DNA from: Tetrapyrgos nigripes
Lineage: Eukaryota > Basidiomycota > Agaricomycetes > Agaricales > Campanellaceae
Assembly: GCA_013368315.1 (NCBI GenBank)
Contig: JAACJM010000056.1
Coordinates: 310,001-374,000, forward strand
DNA: 64,000 nt
Reading direction: 5' to 3'
The position numbers and the translations under genes are program-made. Below the pieces are notes generated by a model. It was not told the origin of the DNA and searched no databases. It worked only from the letters and a program-made list of their open reading frames with translations. Positions within the stretch are counted from its first letter, which is position 1, and every line of letters begins with the position of its first letter. This document shows, piece after piece, positions 1-11,020 of the stretch.

Positions 1-2
1 GA

Positions 3-110
3 GGGCCTGGGTACCGGTTCCAAGAGCGCTACTACAGACTACTCAAAAATCATGATGTACCAGGAATTTCCGAATTCTTAGAGAACAAAGTGACCATGGC
101 GTGGCGTTAA
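3..110 (+). CDS. Possible 3' end of a gene truncated by the window edge
   Basis: The first bases read open in the frame that begins at base 3 and reach a stop at 108-110. The roughly 35-residue peptide has ordinary protein-like composition, with aromatic and charged residues alternating (it contains RFQERYYRLLKNHDVPG), unlike the low-complexity sequence that follows. It could be the C-terminus of a gene that starts upstream of the window. Two other frames are also open for part of this stretch, so the call is weak. No family is recognised. Confidence 0.22.
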   Translation, partial: GPGYRFQERYYRLLKNHDVPGISEFLENKVTMAWR

Positions 111-1531
111 CTTCAAGATCACAAGGACCCTCAAGGGCCTCGCCATGACCCATGGGTAGCTGGCTGGCTCCGTTTGGCGAAAGTTCGAAACATCTCCCAG
201 ATCCAAAGTTTGCTCTACTAGCGACTCGGACTCAGCATTCATATGGCCATTGGTTACTTGCGAAGATTCGTCTGGCTCTATTATCTATAGCTAGTTCAGC
301 TATAGAAAACTTACGGAGCTTACGGTCGTAATAAAGACTTTTTTCTACCTTTTTACTCGAGGCCAGGGTCTGGACTTTGGAATGGGTTTCTAGCAGGTAC
401 TCTGGCCTGGCTATGGCGTTCAAGCATTTCGGACGTGGCCAGAAAGACGTCGGAAAATGACCGTATACCGGATTTGTTTCTGGCTATTTCTGGCTGCGTC
501 CGGGCGAAAAGTCAAGGATATGTCGACGACGCCTTTCGGACCAGGCCAGATATAGTCAGATAGTGTCAGAAATCATCAAGAAATCATCAAGAAATTATCA
601 ACTTTTATTCCATTTCGTACTATTGTACATCTTTTCAACCAAAGTAAGCTATACGACGTCTTCTGACACCTGCGACGCTGTCCCATCTAAGAAGTCGAAT
701 GTCCCCGAGCCCAAACGAACGAACTGAAACAAACGAGTTAGCAACGCAAAGTAACTGCAAGAGACCAGAGAAATGTACCTTCGGTGACTCTGCGAGTCCG
801 CCGTCAATCCGCCAATCACGAGTGCGTATGCTGAAGGACATGCACGTCGTGACCATCGCACAACTACAAAGTCAAAAGAGAAACTGAGCAGAGATACGCG
901 TTGAGAGCAGACACACATGTACCTCAAATTTAAAACAACACGCACATACACCGCTCGCTCGGGCTCCAAGAAAGGCAGAGGAAGGGATTTGTTCTCGCCC
1001 AGAATGGAACATCCCACTAACTCCATTCTACATGCTTGCGAAGGGCAACGGCGCAAACTTTCGTGGTAATTCGTTGACGCGCTGATATGGTCGTTATCCA
1101 GTGAGAGGGTGTCACGACTCGTCATGCAGTGACCCGGTGGGGGAAATGGGGGAGAGGGGCGAGGATGGGAGAGAAAGGGGGATGGAGAAGGGAGGAGAGA
1201 CGGGAAAGATGGTGGTGGTTGCGGCGAGAGTTGAGTTGGGCGAGAAAGTTTGGGGAGCCCATCGTTTTTGTTGGGGCAGCGTGACGTCGGTGAAGTCGAT
1301 AGGCTTACTGACCTCACAGAAAGAAATCTCCAAGTCCGCGTCACACTCCGCGAGCTCGAGCAGGTCGACACGCGTTGACGTGTGTCATCAAAGCGTTGCT
1401 TCTGAGTGCCATTGGAAAATGTACAGAAATATCGGAAATATCCAGAAATATCCAGAAAAACTCGGACAAACTCAGAACTCAAACTTTCTCGTCGGAATTC
1501 CTCGGCGTCGTTTTTGACTGGGGATAAGTAC

Positions 1532-1565
1532 TTGAGTACTCACACCGCTTGAGTACTCACACCGC
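1532..1565. repeat. Perfect 17-bp tandem doublet
   Basis: The unit TTGAGTACTCACACCGC occurs twice head-to-tail without a gap. Each unit contains the palindrome GAGTACTC, so this could be a paired binding site for a dimeric regulator. It could equally be a chance slippage duplication. Confidence 0.6.
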
Positions 1566-1838
1566 AAGAAACTGGGCCGCTGTAATTTGGCAGTAGTTGA
1601 TGCATTATATTGTTGGCATGTCATGTACGCTCGCTCCTCCAATCATCTAGGAGTGTGCGCAGGTGTAGATGGGGATGTTAGACGAGGTCAATGATGAGGA
1701 CATGGGTGTGGTGGTACCATTCGTAGTAGCTGTGACGGTGGTGGTGGTGTTGGTCCCAGTAGTATCAGTAGTCGGTGTGACGTTGGTAGCGAGGAACCCA
1801 TCGCTCCAGTCGTCGCCGTGGTAGGACCGCTCGTCGTC

Positions 1839-2030
1839 CTAGTGGGGCGATGAAGAAGCCGTAGTAGCGATGGTGCCAGTGGTAGTAGTGCCGCTCGTCG
1901 TCCCAGTCGTCGTCCTAGTCATGGTGATTCCAGTGTTGGTGCCCGTGGTACCAGAATGAGCATAGTCACATCTAGAGTGCAAGAAATAAAACATACAGAT
2001 CATCCCAATCAAGGTTAGGATTAGCGGCAT
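1839..2030 (-). CDS. Candidate Thr-rich secreted peptide or low-complexity ORF
   Basis: The minus-strand frame begins with a hydrophobic leader (MPLILTLIGMICMFYFL) that looks like a signal peptide or membrane anchor. It continues into a Thr/Gly/Ser-rich tract of TTGTTSGTT type. A second Thr-rich tract lies beyond its stop in another minus-strand frame (to about 1680), so a frameshift or intron may join them. Thr-rich stalks are common in fungal cell-wall proteins, but the same pattern can arise from a decayed GTN microsatellite. No family is recognised. Confidence 0.2.
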   Translation of the reverse strand: MPLILTLIGMICMFYFLHSRCDYAHSGTTGTNTGITMTRTTTGTTSGTTTTGTIATTASSSPH

Positions 2031-2614
2031 AAAGCTGGTTAACGGTTACACCAAACTTGAGAGCGATTAGGGCAAAGCTTCGAAACTGAACATATTTTCC
2101 TGTAGAGCAGTCAGCAAACAGATAGAAAGGAGTTGTTACAGTTTACGCCAGGATTGTACTAGTAGCTCTGAAGCTGAGCAAGCGTTAAACGTTAAACCAT
2201 TATTGGCAGTAGTCTCCAAATACGATGGTCTTGGAGCAGGCGCACGAGCATCGAGATTGCGAGGGTTGTGTTGAGGAAAGCGTAACAGTGGATTTGCTGC
2301 AGCAGTCAAGGCGGAAGCAAAAAAGGAAATATAGGCATCGCCATTCTTGTAGACGGCGTGGGCAAGGTCGAGAAATCACAAAGGGGTTGCAAAGATTCAT
2401 AGAATATTTCATACAGGAAGGCGTTGGAAGACGTAAAATTTGCCTCGAAACGCAAGAACAGAGTAAAAAGTTTGTGGAAACCACGTGTCAACAGCATACA
2501 TAGGGTGCTGAGAGCGTTGCCCTCGTCATCCACGTCCACCACTCGCTCTTCTTATTTTATTCCTCCATCTCTCTCTATATTCCTACTTCACGACCATAGT
2601 ATACACCCCCAACA

Positions 2615-5600
2615 ATGGACGGCTCGCCAGCAAAACAAAATGGCCTCAGCTCGCTAACAAACGGACACGCCCCAAACGGCAACGCTAGCTCTGAAAGAAT
2701 CCAAATTATTGACGACGAGAAGAAATTCACGTATGCCTTGCGTCTTTTTTCTCTACTCGTCTGTTCACATACTGTCCTACAGGACTGACCTCACCACTCA
2801 AATCCAACGCTGGGGTCTCCGTGATGCGGGATTCAATTATGATATTGTAGCTGTTTTTGGTTCGCAGTCTACTGGAAAGAGTAAGTATTTGCGTTACGAG
2901 ACGTTTACTGGGTATATTAACCGCCAATTATCCAGGTACACTACTAAATCGACTATTTGGTACCACTTTTGACGTTATGGACGAAACCCAGCGTCAACAG
3001 ACTACCAAGGGTATGGCTCTTCAGTTACATGTCCAGCTCACAAGTTGACTTTATGAGCAGGTATCTGGATGTGCCGAGGCCAGGATATGAATGTAATGGT
3101 AATGGACGTTGAAGGAACGGATGGACGTGAACGAGGTGAAGACCAGGTGTGTTCTACTTCCAAGTTCCACAACCTCTGTCCTCATCATCATTTTTGCAGG
3201 ACTTTGAGCGCAAATCCGCACTCTTCTCCCTCGCCTCTTCCGAGGTTCTAATTGTGAACCTTTGGGAACACCAAGTCGGTCTCTACCAAGGTGCCAACAT
3301 GGGTCTGCTTAAAACTGTATTCGAAGTCAACCTTGGTCTTTTCGGAAAGAAATCTCAAGACGGGTGTGTATTCCTCTTCCTAATTCCTTCATCACTTACT
3401 CATGAACCTTACCTACAGCACAAGTGGCCGAACCCTCCTGCTCTTCGTCATACGCGACCATATTGGTACAACACCCCTCGCAAACCTCCAAGCAACACTC
3501 ACAGCCGATATGCATCGTATTTGGGAGTCTCTTTCCAAACCCGATGAATTCAAAGACCGTCAGCTCTCTGATTATTTCGATTTATCATTCACTGCTTTGC
3601 CGCATAAGGTTCTCGCTGCAGATAAGTTTGAGGCTGAAGTACGAAGGCTGAGGAATCGGTTCGTTGATAAGGAGAATCCGGAATACCTGTTCAAACCTGC
3701 GTATCATAAACGTATACCTGCGGATGGTATTCCGTTTTATATGGAGAATATTTGGGTGAGTAGTTTCCTTTTCCCCCCTTTTTCTCCCCTTTTTCCTCGA
3801 ATGGGTCTATTGGCTTGGACTTTGATGTTAATGTTCACGTTGGAAAATAGGAACAAGTCCAAACGAACAAGGATCTCGATTTGCCAACTCAGCAAGAACT
3901 TTTGGCTCAGTTCCGTTGTGATGAAATCTCCGCTGGCGCGTTGGCAGAGTTTAATGAGCAAGCCAAGCCTCAGAAACGGCCTATCGAGGCTGGTAAAGTC
4001 GTAGAAGGACTCGGAGGGATGATGAGAAGCTGGAGGAAGGTTGCCCTTGGTGAGTTTGTTGACGTGTCTTTTTTCGTCTCTCTTTGATATGAATCATCCT
4101 CACTAACTTGTTCCATATTCTTCGTTCTATAGACCGCTACGACAGAGACGCCTCCCGCTACCATCAAGGCGTCTACAAACGCAAACGCTCAGACCTCATC
4201 GCAGCCCTCGATACCACCCTCTCACCTCTCTTCCTCGGTCAACTAAAGAATCTGCACAAATCATGCCTCGTTGCTTTCAAACAAGAGATTCTCAACGGTT
4301 TGAAAGGAGATGATTATAGTTTCGCCGACGTGGTGAATGCAGCGAGGACGAGGTGTGAGAAACGTTTCGTTGAAGGCGCAACGGAAGCGGTGGTGGATGA
4401 TGAGACGGAAGAGGGTAAGGCTCACTGGAGTTGGGAGGAAGAGTTGAGTTTGTTGAAGGAGGAGGTTGGCAGTGTGGCTGATCAGTGTAGGAAGGATGAG
4501 ACGAAGAAGATGGTTAACCAGATTGAGGTTTGTGGTATTTTGTGTGCTGTGTGGTATTACGAGTACCTCTAACTGATCTTTGGGGTTTTTAGCGCAACTT
4601 TAAAAAGTCAATCACGGAGCCTGTGGAGTTGGCACTGCATAAAGCTGCTCCTGATATGTGGGACTCTATCCTCAAGGCGTTTAAGGAGACGCTTGATAAA
4701 GCTGAAGCTACATATTTGTCAAAAGCACGCAGTGAGTTACTCTTCAATCGTTCACTATTGGCTTGCTTTCTAACCTAACTCTTCCCTTCTGCTCCAACTT
4801 TACTCAGGCTTCAACTGCACTGAAGAGGAAAACACCACCGCCATAGCTTCCCTTCGTAAACGCGCATGGCAGGCTCTCCGTGCAAAGATTGACGAACAAA
4901 CGGCTGATGCTGTGATTCTGGGTAAATTGCGAGGACATTTCGAGGAAAGGTTTAGGTATGATGAACATGGTGTACCGAGGGTTTGGAGGCCCGAAGACGA
5001 TATTGATGGGGCGTTTAAGAAGGCGAAGGATCAGGTATGTCTTTCTGCTGCCTTTGGTTGGCCTGGGTACTCATATCTTCCCTTCCTTTTTTAGACCCTC
5101 GAACTCATCCCCCTCTACTCCAAAATTACCCCTCAAGACCCCTCATTATCATACGCCCTCCCCGAAGACGCCATAGCCTCCTCCACCGACTCTTCCGACC
5201 TCGTCGAAGAATTCGATTTCGAAGCCTCTTTAACCGTGTTTTCAGAAACCAAATCTCTAGACCTAACAAACAAATTCCGTAGAGACGCAGACGCGTATTA
5301 CGTCGAAGCGAAGAGGAGTACGGTTTCTAGTGTTGCGCAGATACCGTTTTGGATTTATGTGGTTCTTGTGGTGTTGGGTTGGAATGAATTTATGATGGTG
5401 TTGTTTAATCCGTTGTATTTTATGTTTTTGTTGATTTTTGGAGCGGGGGCGTGAGTATTTTTTTTTTTTTTTTTGGGTTTTGGTACTGGGCTGACAGACG
5501 GTTGTTTGTTCTTTTTAGCTATCTCACCATTCAGCTTGGGCTTGCTGGACCGCTCCTACAAATTGGGACTACCATGGCTGCAGAGGTTTGTGACCGTTCC

Positions 5601-5803
5601 TTCGTTTTTTAATGTCAAGTGTTAACACGCACATGTCAACACAGGTCCAGAGACAAGCTACAAACCGTCTCAGGGAACACTTTTCAGAACCTATTGCAGC
5701 ACAGACTGCCCGTGCTCAATCAACAGCCTCGGCTACTGGTGACCGGGACGAGGACTATGAGGAGCAGGAGTTGAGGAAGAAGAGACAGGCGTCGCCTATG
5801 TAG
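2615..5803 (+). CDS. SEY1: SEY1: dynamin-like GTPase that fuses ER membranes (RHD3/atlastin-type)
   Basis: This is a membrane-anchored GTPase of the Sey1/RHD3 family, which drives homotypic fusion of ER tubules and keeps the cortical ER network. About 13 exons and 12 short introns assemble to about 800 residues, the usual family length. The start ATG at 2615 opens a short polar N-terminus. The GTPase signatures follow in order: P-loop GSQSTGKS (split by an intron at 2881-2935), LLNRLFGT, switch region TTKG, G3 [13 protein letters not shown], and the G4 region VIRDH. A long helical middle (exons 3850-5450) comes next. The C-terminal pair of hydrophobic segments ([14 protein letters not shown] and [16 protein letters not shown], then [13 protein letters not shown]) is the membrane hairpin, and an acidic/basic tail ends the protein. 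Splice junctions keep frame throughout (for example 2730/2783, 2880/2936, 5451/5519). The 11th intron begins with a T run at 5459-5474. The gene is convergent with the rhamnosidase downstream. No defect is seen; identification is firm. Confidence 0.95.
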
Positions 5804-6217
5804 AGGATCTTGGTTTTAACTTCCTAATAAAATATTCGGTCACGCATAACGCATACTTAGAATAACCCTCTCTTCCCTCCTCTTTTCTCGAATTTCCTGA
5901 TAGCATACCCCCAACCGCTCTTGGGTTCATGTAATTACTTGTTTTGGCTTACTTATTATTCACGATTGGCAATGGCATAAGGATTTTTACATATACGGTA
6001 CATTTCACTGTGTAACACTTTGTCCATACACGTTCTTCTCTCTGTGTTGTTCAGCATTACATAGGATCGAAAGCTCACAAAGATATCACAGCGCGAGCAT
6101 ACGGTATCAACGTGACGGGAGCCACCAATCCATAGTGCTGGTTAACTGGGTGGGCTGTACGTGGTTGAGCAAGACTGACAACAGCCGTACCGACCTATAA
6201 TCATCCCTTAGTCCAAA
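5804..6217. other. Convergent 3' intergenic region
   Basis: This lies between the stop of SEY1 and the stop of the minus-strand rhamnosidase. It contains AATAAAA at 5826-5832, 23 nt past the SEY1 stop, a plausible polyadenylation element. No gene or repeat is seen in the rest. Confidence 0.6.
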
Positions 6218-9200
6218 TTACCACTTGTCTGAAAATAAACTCACCGAATTGACAGCATTCAACAAAGTACTCGCCGCATCCACCCTGATATCATTGCTTC
6301 CTTGCTTCACAAAACCAGATACATCCACAACAGGATTCGTAGGATCTGCTGTCGGGATCTCTACACCATTAATCCAAGCCTTGATAGTGTGGAAGACTTC
6401 CCCAAAGTCCAATTGAACCCCGACTCCACCGTCCTCAGCTTGATCCCAATCTAAAGTAGTCACATACGTCCCAACACCGGAGACGTTTGCCAAACCCTCG
6501 AGTTGATCCCATGGAACGAGGCCTTGAGTAAGGTTGATAGGTGCCATCGGGACTAGGACAGGCTTGCTCTTGTTTTGGCTCAGATCAGCGGGAGGTGTCC
6601 ATGCAGTGATGTTAAGCTGCCAGCCATCTAGTTCTCTTGGACTCTCCCCACTCAACGAAAGATTAACCGTTTGTGTTGAGCCGTTGGAGAAGGTAATTTC
6701 TGCGTCGTTGTCTTGGAATGAACGTAATTCGACACCGCTGGAGGAACCGACAGCGATGACACCTTCACCAACACTTGTTAAGTGGGTTGACGGTGCAGCA
6801 ACACCTTCAAACGAGGAGAGAGTCGTAATGGTGAACAAGGCTGTTTGCGCTGGGGCGAGGGAAATGAAAGGGATGGAAATTGTTCCATTGTCGTCTACAG
6901 TGTACAAAGCTACAGGGTTCACATCTCCTGTCCATGGATCCAGTGCAAACGGCGTCCCATTGAACCCGGGATTTAACGTCAACGTAAAATTGATTGGGCC
7001 GGGTACAGAGCCGCTGGTAGAAACGTTGGAGTTGAATAGATAAAAGTGACTGGTTCTGTCGGCCTCGGTATCTCCCTGGATTTCCCGTACGATGGTATAT
7101 AGATTCGGAGACTCTGGATTGGCAGAGGTAGCAGGTGAGACACCCATTTGAGCCAGAGCACCCGCGACATCGTCTTCGGTGTCGACAATCGTCACACTGG
7201 ATTTGCCAACAAGTTGACTTATCAAACTCTGCACCTGTGTCTTCTGTGAATCACCCACTTCAAAGCCCGGAATATCATCTGGCGTTGAACCAACAAAGAT
7301 GATGGGGAATCCACTGTCAGAGAATTCGACTAGAGACTGAGCAGCGTCCACGGTGATGCTCTGGATTCGGGATAGAATGAGGGCTTTGTAGGCTGGACCA
7401 GCAGGTGCGAGACGCCCGTCGACGACGGAAACTCCAGGAAGTTTCAGGTTCTCTGGACTGATATATTCGTAGGTGTACCCAGCACTGATCAACGAAGTTC
7501 CTTGGAACGGCGAAGTGCCAGTGATATCGTAATCCTTACGGTATATAGCAAGGTCCACCTTGGCTACACCAGCCTGCAATGCATATTGAGTTCGTGCCAA
7601 AAAGTCGAGGTATCCACGGTAGTAATCCCAAGCTGGCATCCTCGGACCGTGCATTTCAGCAAAGGAGTAGCTGGATAACATGGAAGTTTAAGTCAGCGAG
7701 AAGCAATCTACAATTCAGAAGTAAGACTCACCCAAAGGTAGTGATCCCGGGCCAAGTCGTATTAGGATAATCTCCAGAGTAAGGAAAACCGTGTAAAAGC
7801 GCTACATTGACTCCACCAGCGTATTGAGTCTTTGCATCTTCCAAGAGCTCTATCATCCTGAGCGCATTGGCTTCACCGGGACGAGCTCCAGTCTCACTAG
7901 AGAAAATCGGATGATTGCCGAGATGGACACCTCCGGAAAGCTGCCTGGCCTCGTCAATACTAGGGACTCCGAGAGACTCGATTTCAGGCGTATCGGGAAT
8001 AGCAGCAGACGCAGCAACATCCAAGTGGAAGTTGTAGCCAGGTTGGTTGGAGAACGTCATTCCAACTGAGCGAGCCCAATCTGAGAAGGCAGCCATGTAG
8101 TCGATGTAGAGCGAGGTCTGAGAAGAGAGATTTCGTAAGTCTTGATTCTCACTCTTGACGGGATGTGAAGCACATACCAAAGTGTCCTGATAGTCTTCTG
8201 TGAACTTGCCCCAGTTGATCGAAGTACCGTAATCAAAAGTCTGGTTTGGCTCTTGGCTTCTTACGGTTCCTGTTGGCTCCGTAGATCAGACCTTGCATGA
8301 TCAAGACATCGGTGGTCTACAAACTCACCTCCAAGCGTATGCAACACCGGCAATGCGATGGAGATATTGTATCCATGCCTGTCCATAAATCTCTGCGGTA
8401 ATCCTTCTGTCCAGAACAACTGTGCGTCAAACTCCATACTATCCTCCCACATGTACTGTCCTACTCCCGGCTGCCTCAACAGATCACCAATTCCCTGTTG
8501 ACTCAGAAGATTACTCTCCATGAAACTCGCCGTAACATTGGCACCTTTCGTAGAGAAGTGGTCGATGACCCATGAACCCCATGAGCCAGGCTCGTCAGGT
8601 TGGGCACCATTAAAGCCTGGTTTCGCTTCTGGGAAACCATTTCGACGAGAGAAGAAGCTGAGAAGAACGCTGGTACCATTGGAAGAAGGGCTCCAAGACA
8701 CCGATGCGCTACCGTCGTCTACTGAACCTTGAACCTGATCAGTAAGGTCAACAACGGTATTAAAGTCCAATGAGACGCGCTCGGCGCTCGTGTTTGCACC
8801 ACTAGCTAGTTCAGCCCCAATGACGCCTACAAGGTTCATGTTCGTGATATTTGCACTGGACAGGTCTCCTCGGAAGTCGAAGAAGGGTAAGATGGACGGA
8901 GGAGGAAGTAGACCGTCAAATGAATCTCCAGGCTGGATGAAATGGGAGCCAAACACCATTTCGGTATTCATCCCTTCCATGTCCACATCGTCAGGAAAGA
9001 CCGGAACTCCTGCACCTTGGTCAGGGCCGAGCGTAAAGTCGATGGTTATGTTATTTTCCATCGCTGCCTGTACCAAAGTTGCTGAGGCAGTGACGAAACG
9101 GTCGGAACCGAAGGCAAAATCTTTGGGATCGACAACGATCTCTCCGGTCTGGCCTAGGATACTGCCGTAGGATTGGTAGCTATATATGATGAAGTCAAGG

Positions 9201-9465
9201 GTGAGCTATGTGTAACCAACCTGTAGCAGGCCAATAACACATACCTGAGCAATTCAAATCCATGAGAACCAACACGAGCCATCTCAGCAACGTCAAAGCG
9301 TAAGGTATCGAGGTCAACATCTGCATCTTCAATCCAATATCTCCATTTTACACCGGTCTTTGGGGTTTGGAAAGAACCTCGGGGTAGGTCCTGTGGTATA
9401 TTTTGCGATCGTGCAAAATTTGCACTGAGGAGAAGAAGACACGCTAGAGAGGCACTGGAATGCAT
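6218..9465 (-). CDS. Secreted GH106-type alpha-L-rhamnosidase
   Basis: The gene probably encodes an extracellular enzyme that removes terminal alpha-L-rhamnose from plant cell-wall polysaccharides such as rhamnogalacturonan, or from glycosides. It has about five exons and about 1000 residues. The ATG at 9465 starts a signal peptide (MHSSASLACLLLLSANFARS). Next comes the family-like opening GVKWRYWIEDADVD..FDVAEMARVGSHGFELL. The middle carries MWEDSMEFDAQLFWTEG..RHGYNISIALPVL and SVGMTFSNQPGYNF, then SSETGARPGE and LLHGFPYSGDYPNTTWPG, which resemble the GH106 catalytic region with its conserved Glu residues. The C-terminal half (from about 7300 down) reads as beta-sandwich, with ALDPWTGDVNPVALY and a jelly-roll-like end. 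At 8245-8329 the intron reads through only if the acceptor in GCCAAG is used, which restores PNQTFDYGTSINW. Assignment to GH106 is from remembered motif resemblance, not a search; substrate is inferred. No frameshift or missing part is seen. Confidence 0.75.
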
Positions 9466-9868
9466 ATTCGACAATGGTGAAATGGCGTCACCATCTTTGA
9501 AGAGATTTTATGCTGCTGCTGCTGCCCTTCTTTCATCATAGGATCCAAGTGTACCTATCATGGGGACAATAGAGCGAACTCGAGAGGCCGTCACCGTTAC
9601 ATGTGATGGTGGAGGTGAAGAGAAGTTTGTGCATGTGTTGTTACGCGCGAGAATGACTTCCTTCTGCTCTATTCAAGTTCTATTCCTTTCTACAGCACTT
9701 CGCTCCCGTTCTCATCATGAATGCTTGAATTCACTGTGCTGAATACGCGGTCGTACTCCTTCCCACATCTACTATCTGAACAGAGTTTCAACTTCGAACG
9801 AGTTTTCCATGCCGACGGCGCTGCATTGGAATTTGGTGACAATTATACTTTGGGTTCAGCAGCATGTA

Positions 9869-10567
9869 CAGTCATCTTGGAGTCCTTGACCCAAAACATC
9901 TCAACTCGTCATTCTTGTTCCATTTTCTTGATTTGATCGAAAACTGAGTATACTGGCATCTAGCCAGGCATGTTACAAAAATTGTAGAGTACTTTATACA
10001 AAGATAATAGAAGTATCATACAGTACTATTGACCGATTCTTGAAGAGATACGAAAAGCTGCAAATTGGGCTCCTTGACCCAGCGTGACCGATTTGTGACA
10101 TGATTAGTCAAACGAATTCCGCGTCGACTTCTTCATCCTCGAGCACATTTCCTGCGTCCGACCATTTTAGGAAAGAAGAGTCTGCACTGCACTGATCTGT
10201 CACCCTCTTGGCCATCCATTTTTGCTCCGCGCCTCACCACGTTTTCTGAAGGTCTGTCTTACCAAATTGTAGCCCAGACTCAAGATGTGATTGTGATAGT
10301 AATATTTCACAAAGGTTTGGGCCAACATCTCAACCATAAACAGTATCTAGATGCTTTAGAGATGTTTTCGAGATGTTTTCGCGTCTCAAAGACGCGTAAT
10401 TTTGACATTGATTTGCATGTAGCACCTCGGCCTCTCAGCCAATCTCCATCAAAATTAGAAGAAAGGTGTATTAATACGAATCATACATGCTGGTATACTT
10501 TCTCTGATAAAAAGAGCCCAAATTTACTTAGGTATTCGCATTTGGGTCAAGGACTCCAAGATGACTG
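9869..10567. mobile_element. Non-autonomous Tc1/mariner-like element, 699 bp
   Basis: The ends are perfect inverted repeats of 27 bp. The left end begins CAGTCATCTTGGAGTCCTTG and continues ACCCAAA; the right end (10541-10567) is its exact reverse complement. Each end is bordered by the dinucleotide TA (9867-9868 and 10568-10569), as expected of TA target duplication. Terminal CAGT is typical of Tc1/mariner ends. The interior has no transposase-sized frame, so the element would need an enzyme in trans. A partial internal echo of the end motif (CTCCTTGACCCA) occurs near 10070. Superfamily assignment is inferred from ends and target site only. Confidence 0.8.
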
Positions 10568-10913
10568 TATCCAAAGCTATCCATCAGAGACAGCTTATAG
10601 ATCGCTATCCTTTATCCTGTGCGATCAGACTGACTCAGAGTTTCAGACTGCAGTTGGTCCAATACCTACACTTTGGTTCACCTCAAACAGTTCTCCCATG
10701 TATCCTATGGTTTCGGCAGGAAACACAATGTACGAGTCTAATGGAGTGATCACTAACGCCATTGCTTCTTCAGAGAATAGCTGGTAGAGCTGGACATGAC
10801 CATTGACAGGGCCTGTCAGCAATTCTATGACTCTTGAGACTCCATCACTACTGCAGGGCTTCGCAAGCCGTCTTTGGATAATGATCTGCATGTCATCAAG
10901 GAGTTTGTTGAGC

Positions 10914-10920
10914 TATAAAA
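10914..10920 (+). promoter_or_regulatory. TATA box of the small secreted-protein gene
   Basis: The motif TATAAAA lies 101 bp upstream of the ATG at 11021, a usual distance for a fungal core promoter. It suggests a regulated rather than housekeeping promoter. Confidence 0.55.
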
Positions 10921-11020
10921 GGTTCTTGAAGCCACACCAGATCCCCATCACTTCAGCTTTCAGCTCTAATTCCATTCCCACCTAGTACTCTACTTTTCCC
11001 TGCACTCGTTTACACTCACA

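Larger units (their letters stand above)
111..2614. other. Gene-poor, low-complexity intergenic region
   Basis: No convincing gene is seen here. The stretch holds short direct repeats (AAATCATCAAG-type units near 568-600; GAAATATCCA units near 1434-1458; a perfect 17-bp doublet at 1532-1565), a G-rich/purine-rich block at 1138-1215, and a Thr-codon-rich low-complexity block at 1640-2030 (minus strand). An open frame on the minus strand from 1482 to 649 (about 277 codons) is rich in Ser, Pro and Arg and follows the biased base composition, so it is probably not a gene. The last 100-200 bases upstream of 2615 presumably carry the SEY1 promoter; no clear TATA box was found. Confidence 0.5.
9466..11020. 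other. Intergenic region between divergent secreted-protein genes
   Basis: The two flanking genes point away from each other, so this 1.55 kb holds both promoters. Its middle is taken up by a 699-bp inverted-repeat element at 9869-10567. Short open frames within it are not supported as genes. A TATA box for the right-hand gene is at 10914-10920. Confidence 0.6.

Noticed and set aside
649..1482. 277-codon minus-strand frame rich in Ser/Pro/Arg
   Set aside because: Composition follows the local purine/pyrimidine skew (a G-rich block at 1138-1215), the opposite strand has overlapping open frames, and no domain, signal peptide or splice pattern supports it.
5459..5474. T-rich run as a terminator or sequencing artefact
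   Set aside because: It lies just inside the 11th SEY1 intron, where T-rich tracts are ordinary; both exons remain in frame around it.
9466..9474. Three-residue N-terminal extension of the rhamnosidase
   Set aside because: It would need a TTG start; the ATG at 9465 begins a good signal peptide.
10544..10567. Possible pairing of CTTGGAGTCCTTGACC motifs as a microRNA-like or terminator hairpin
   Set aside because: The two exact inverted copies are 650 bp apart and flanked by TA, which fits transposon ends better than an RNA hairpin.
9466..11020. Short frames inside and near the 699-bp inverted-repeat element
   Set aside because: They are explained by the element and show no protein-like conservation cues; the largest (10287-10787) overlaps the element's right end.
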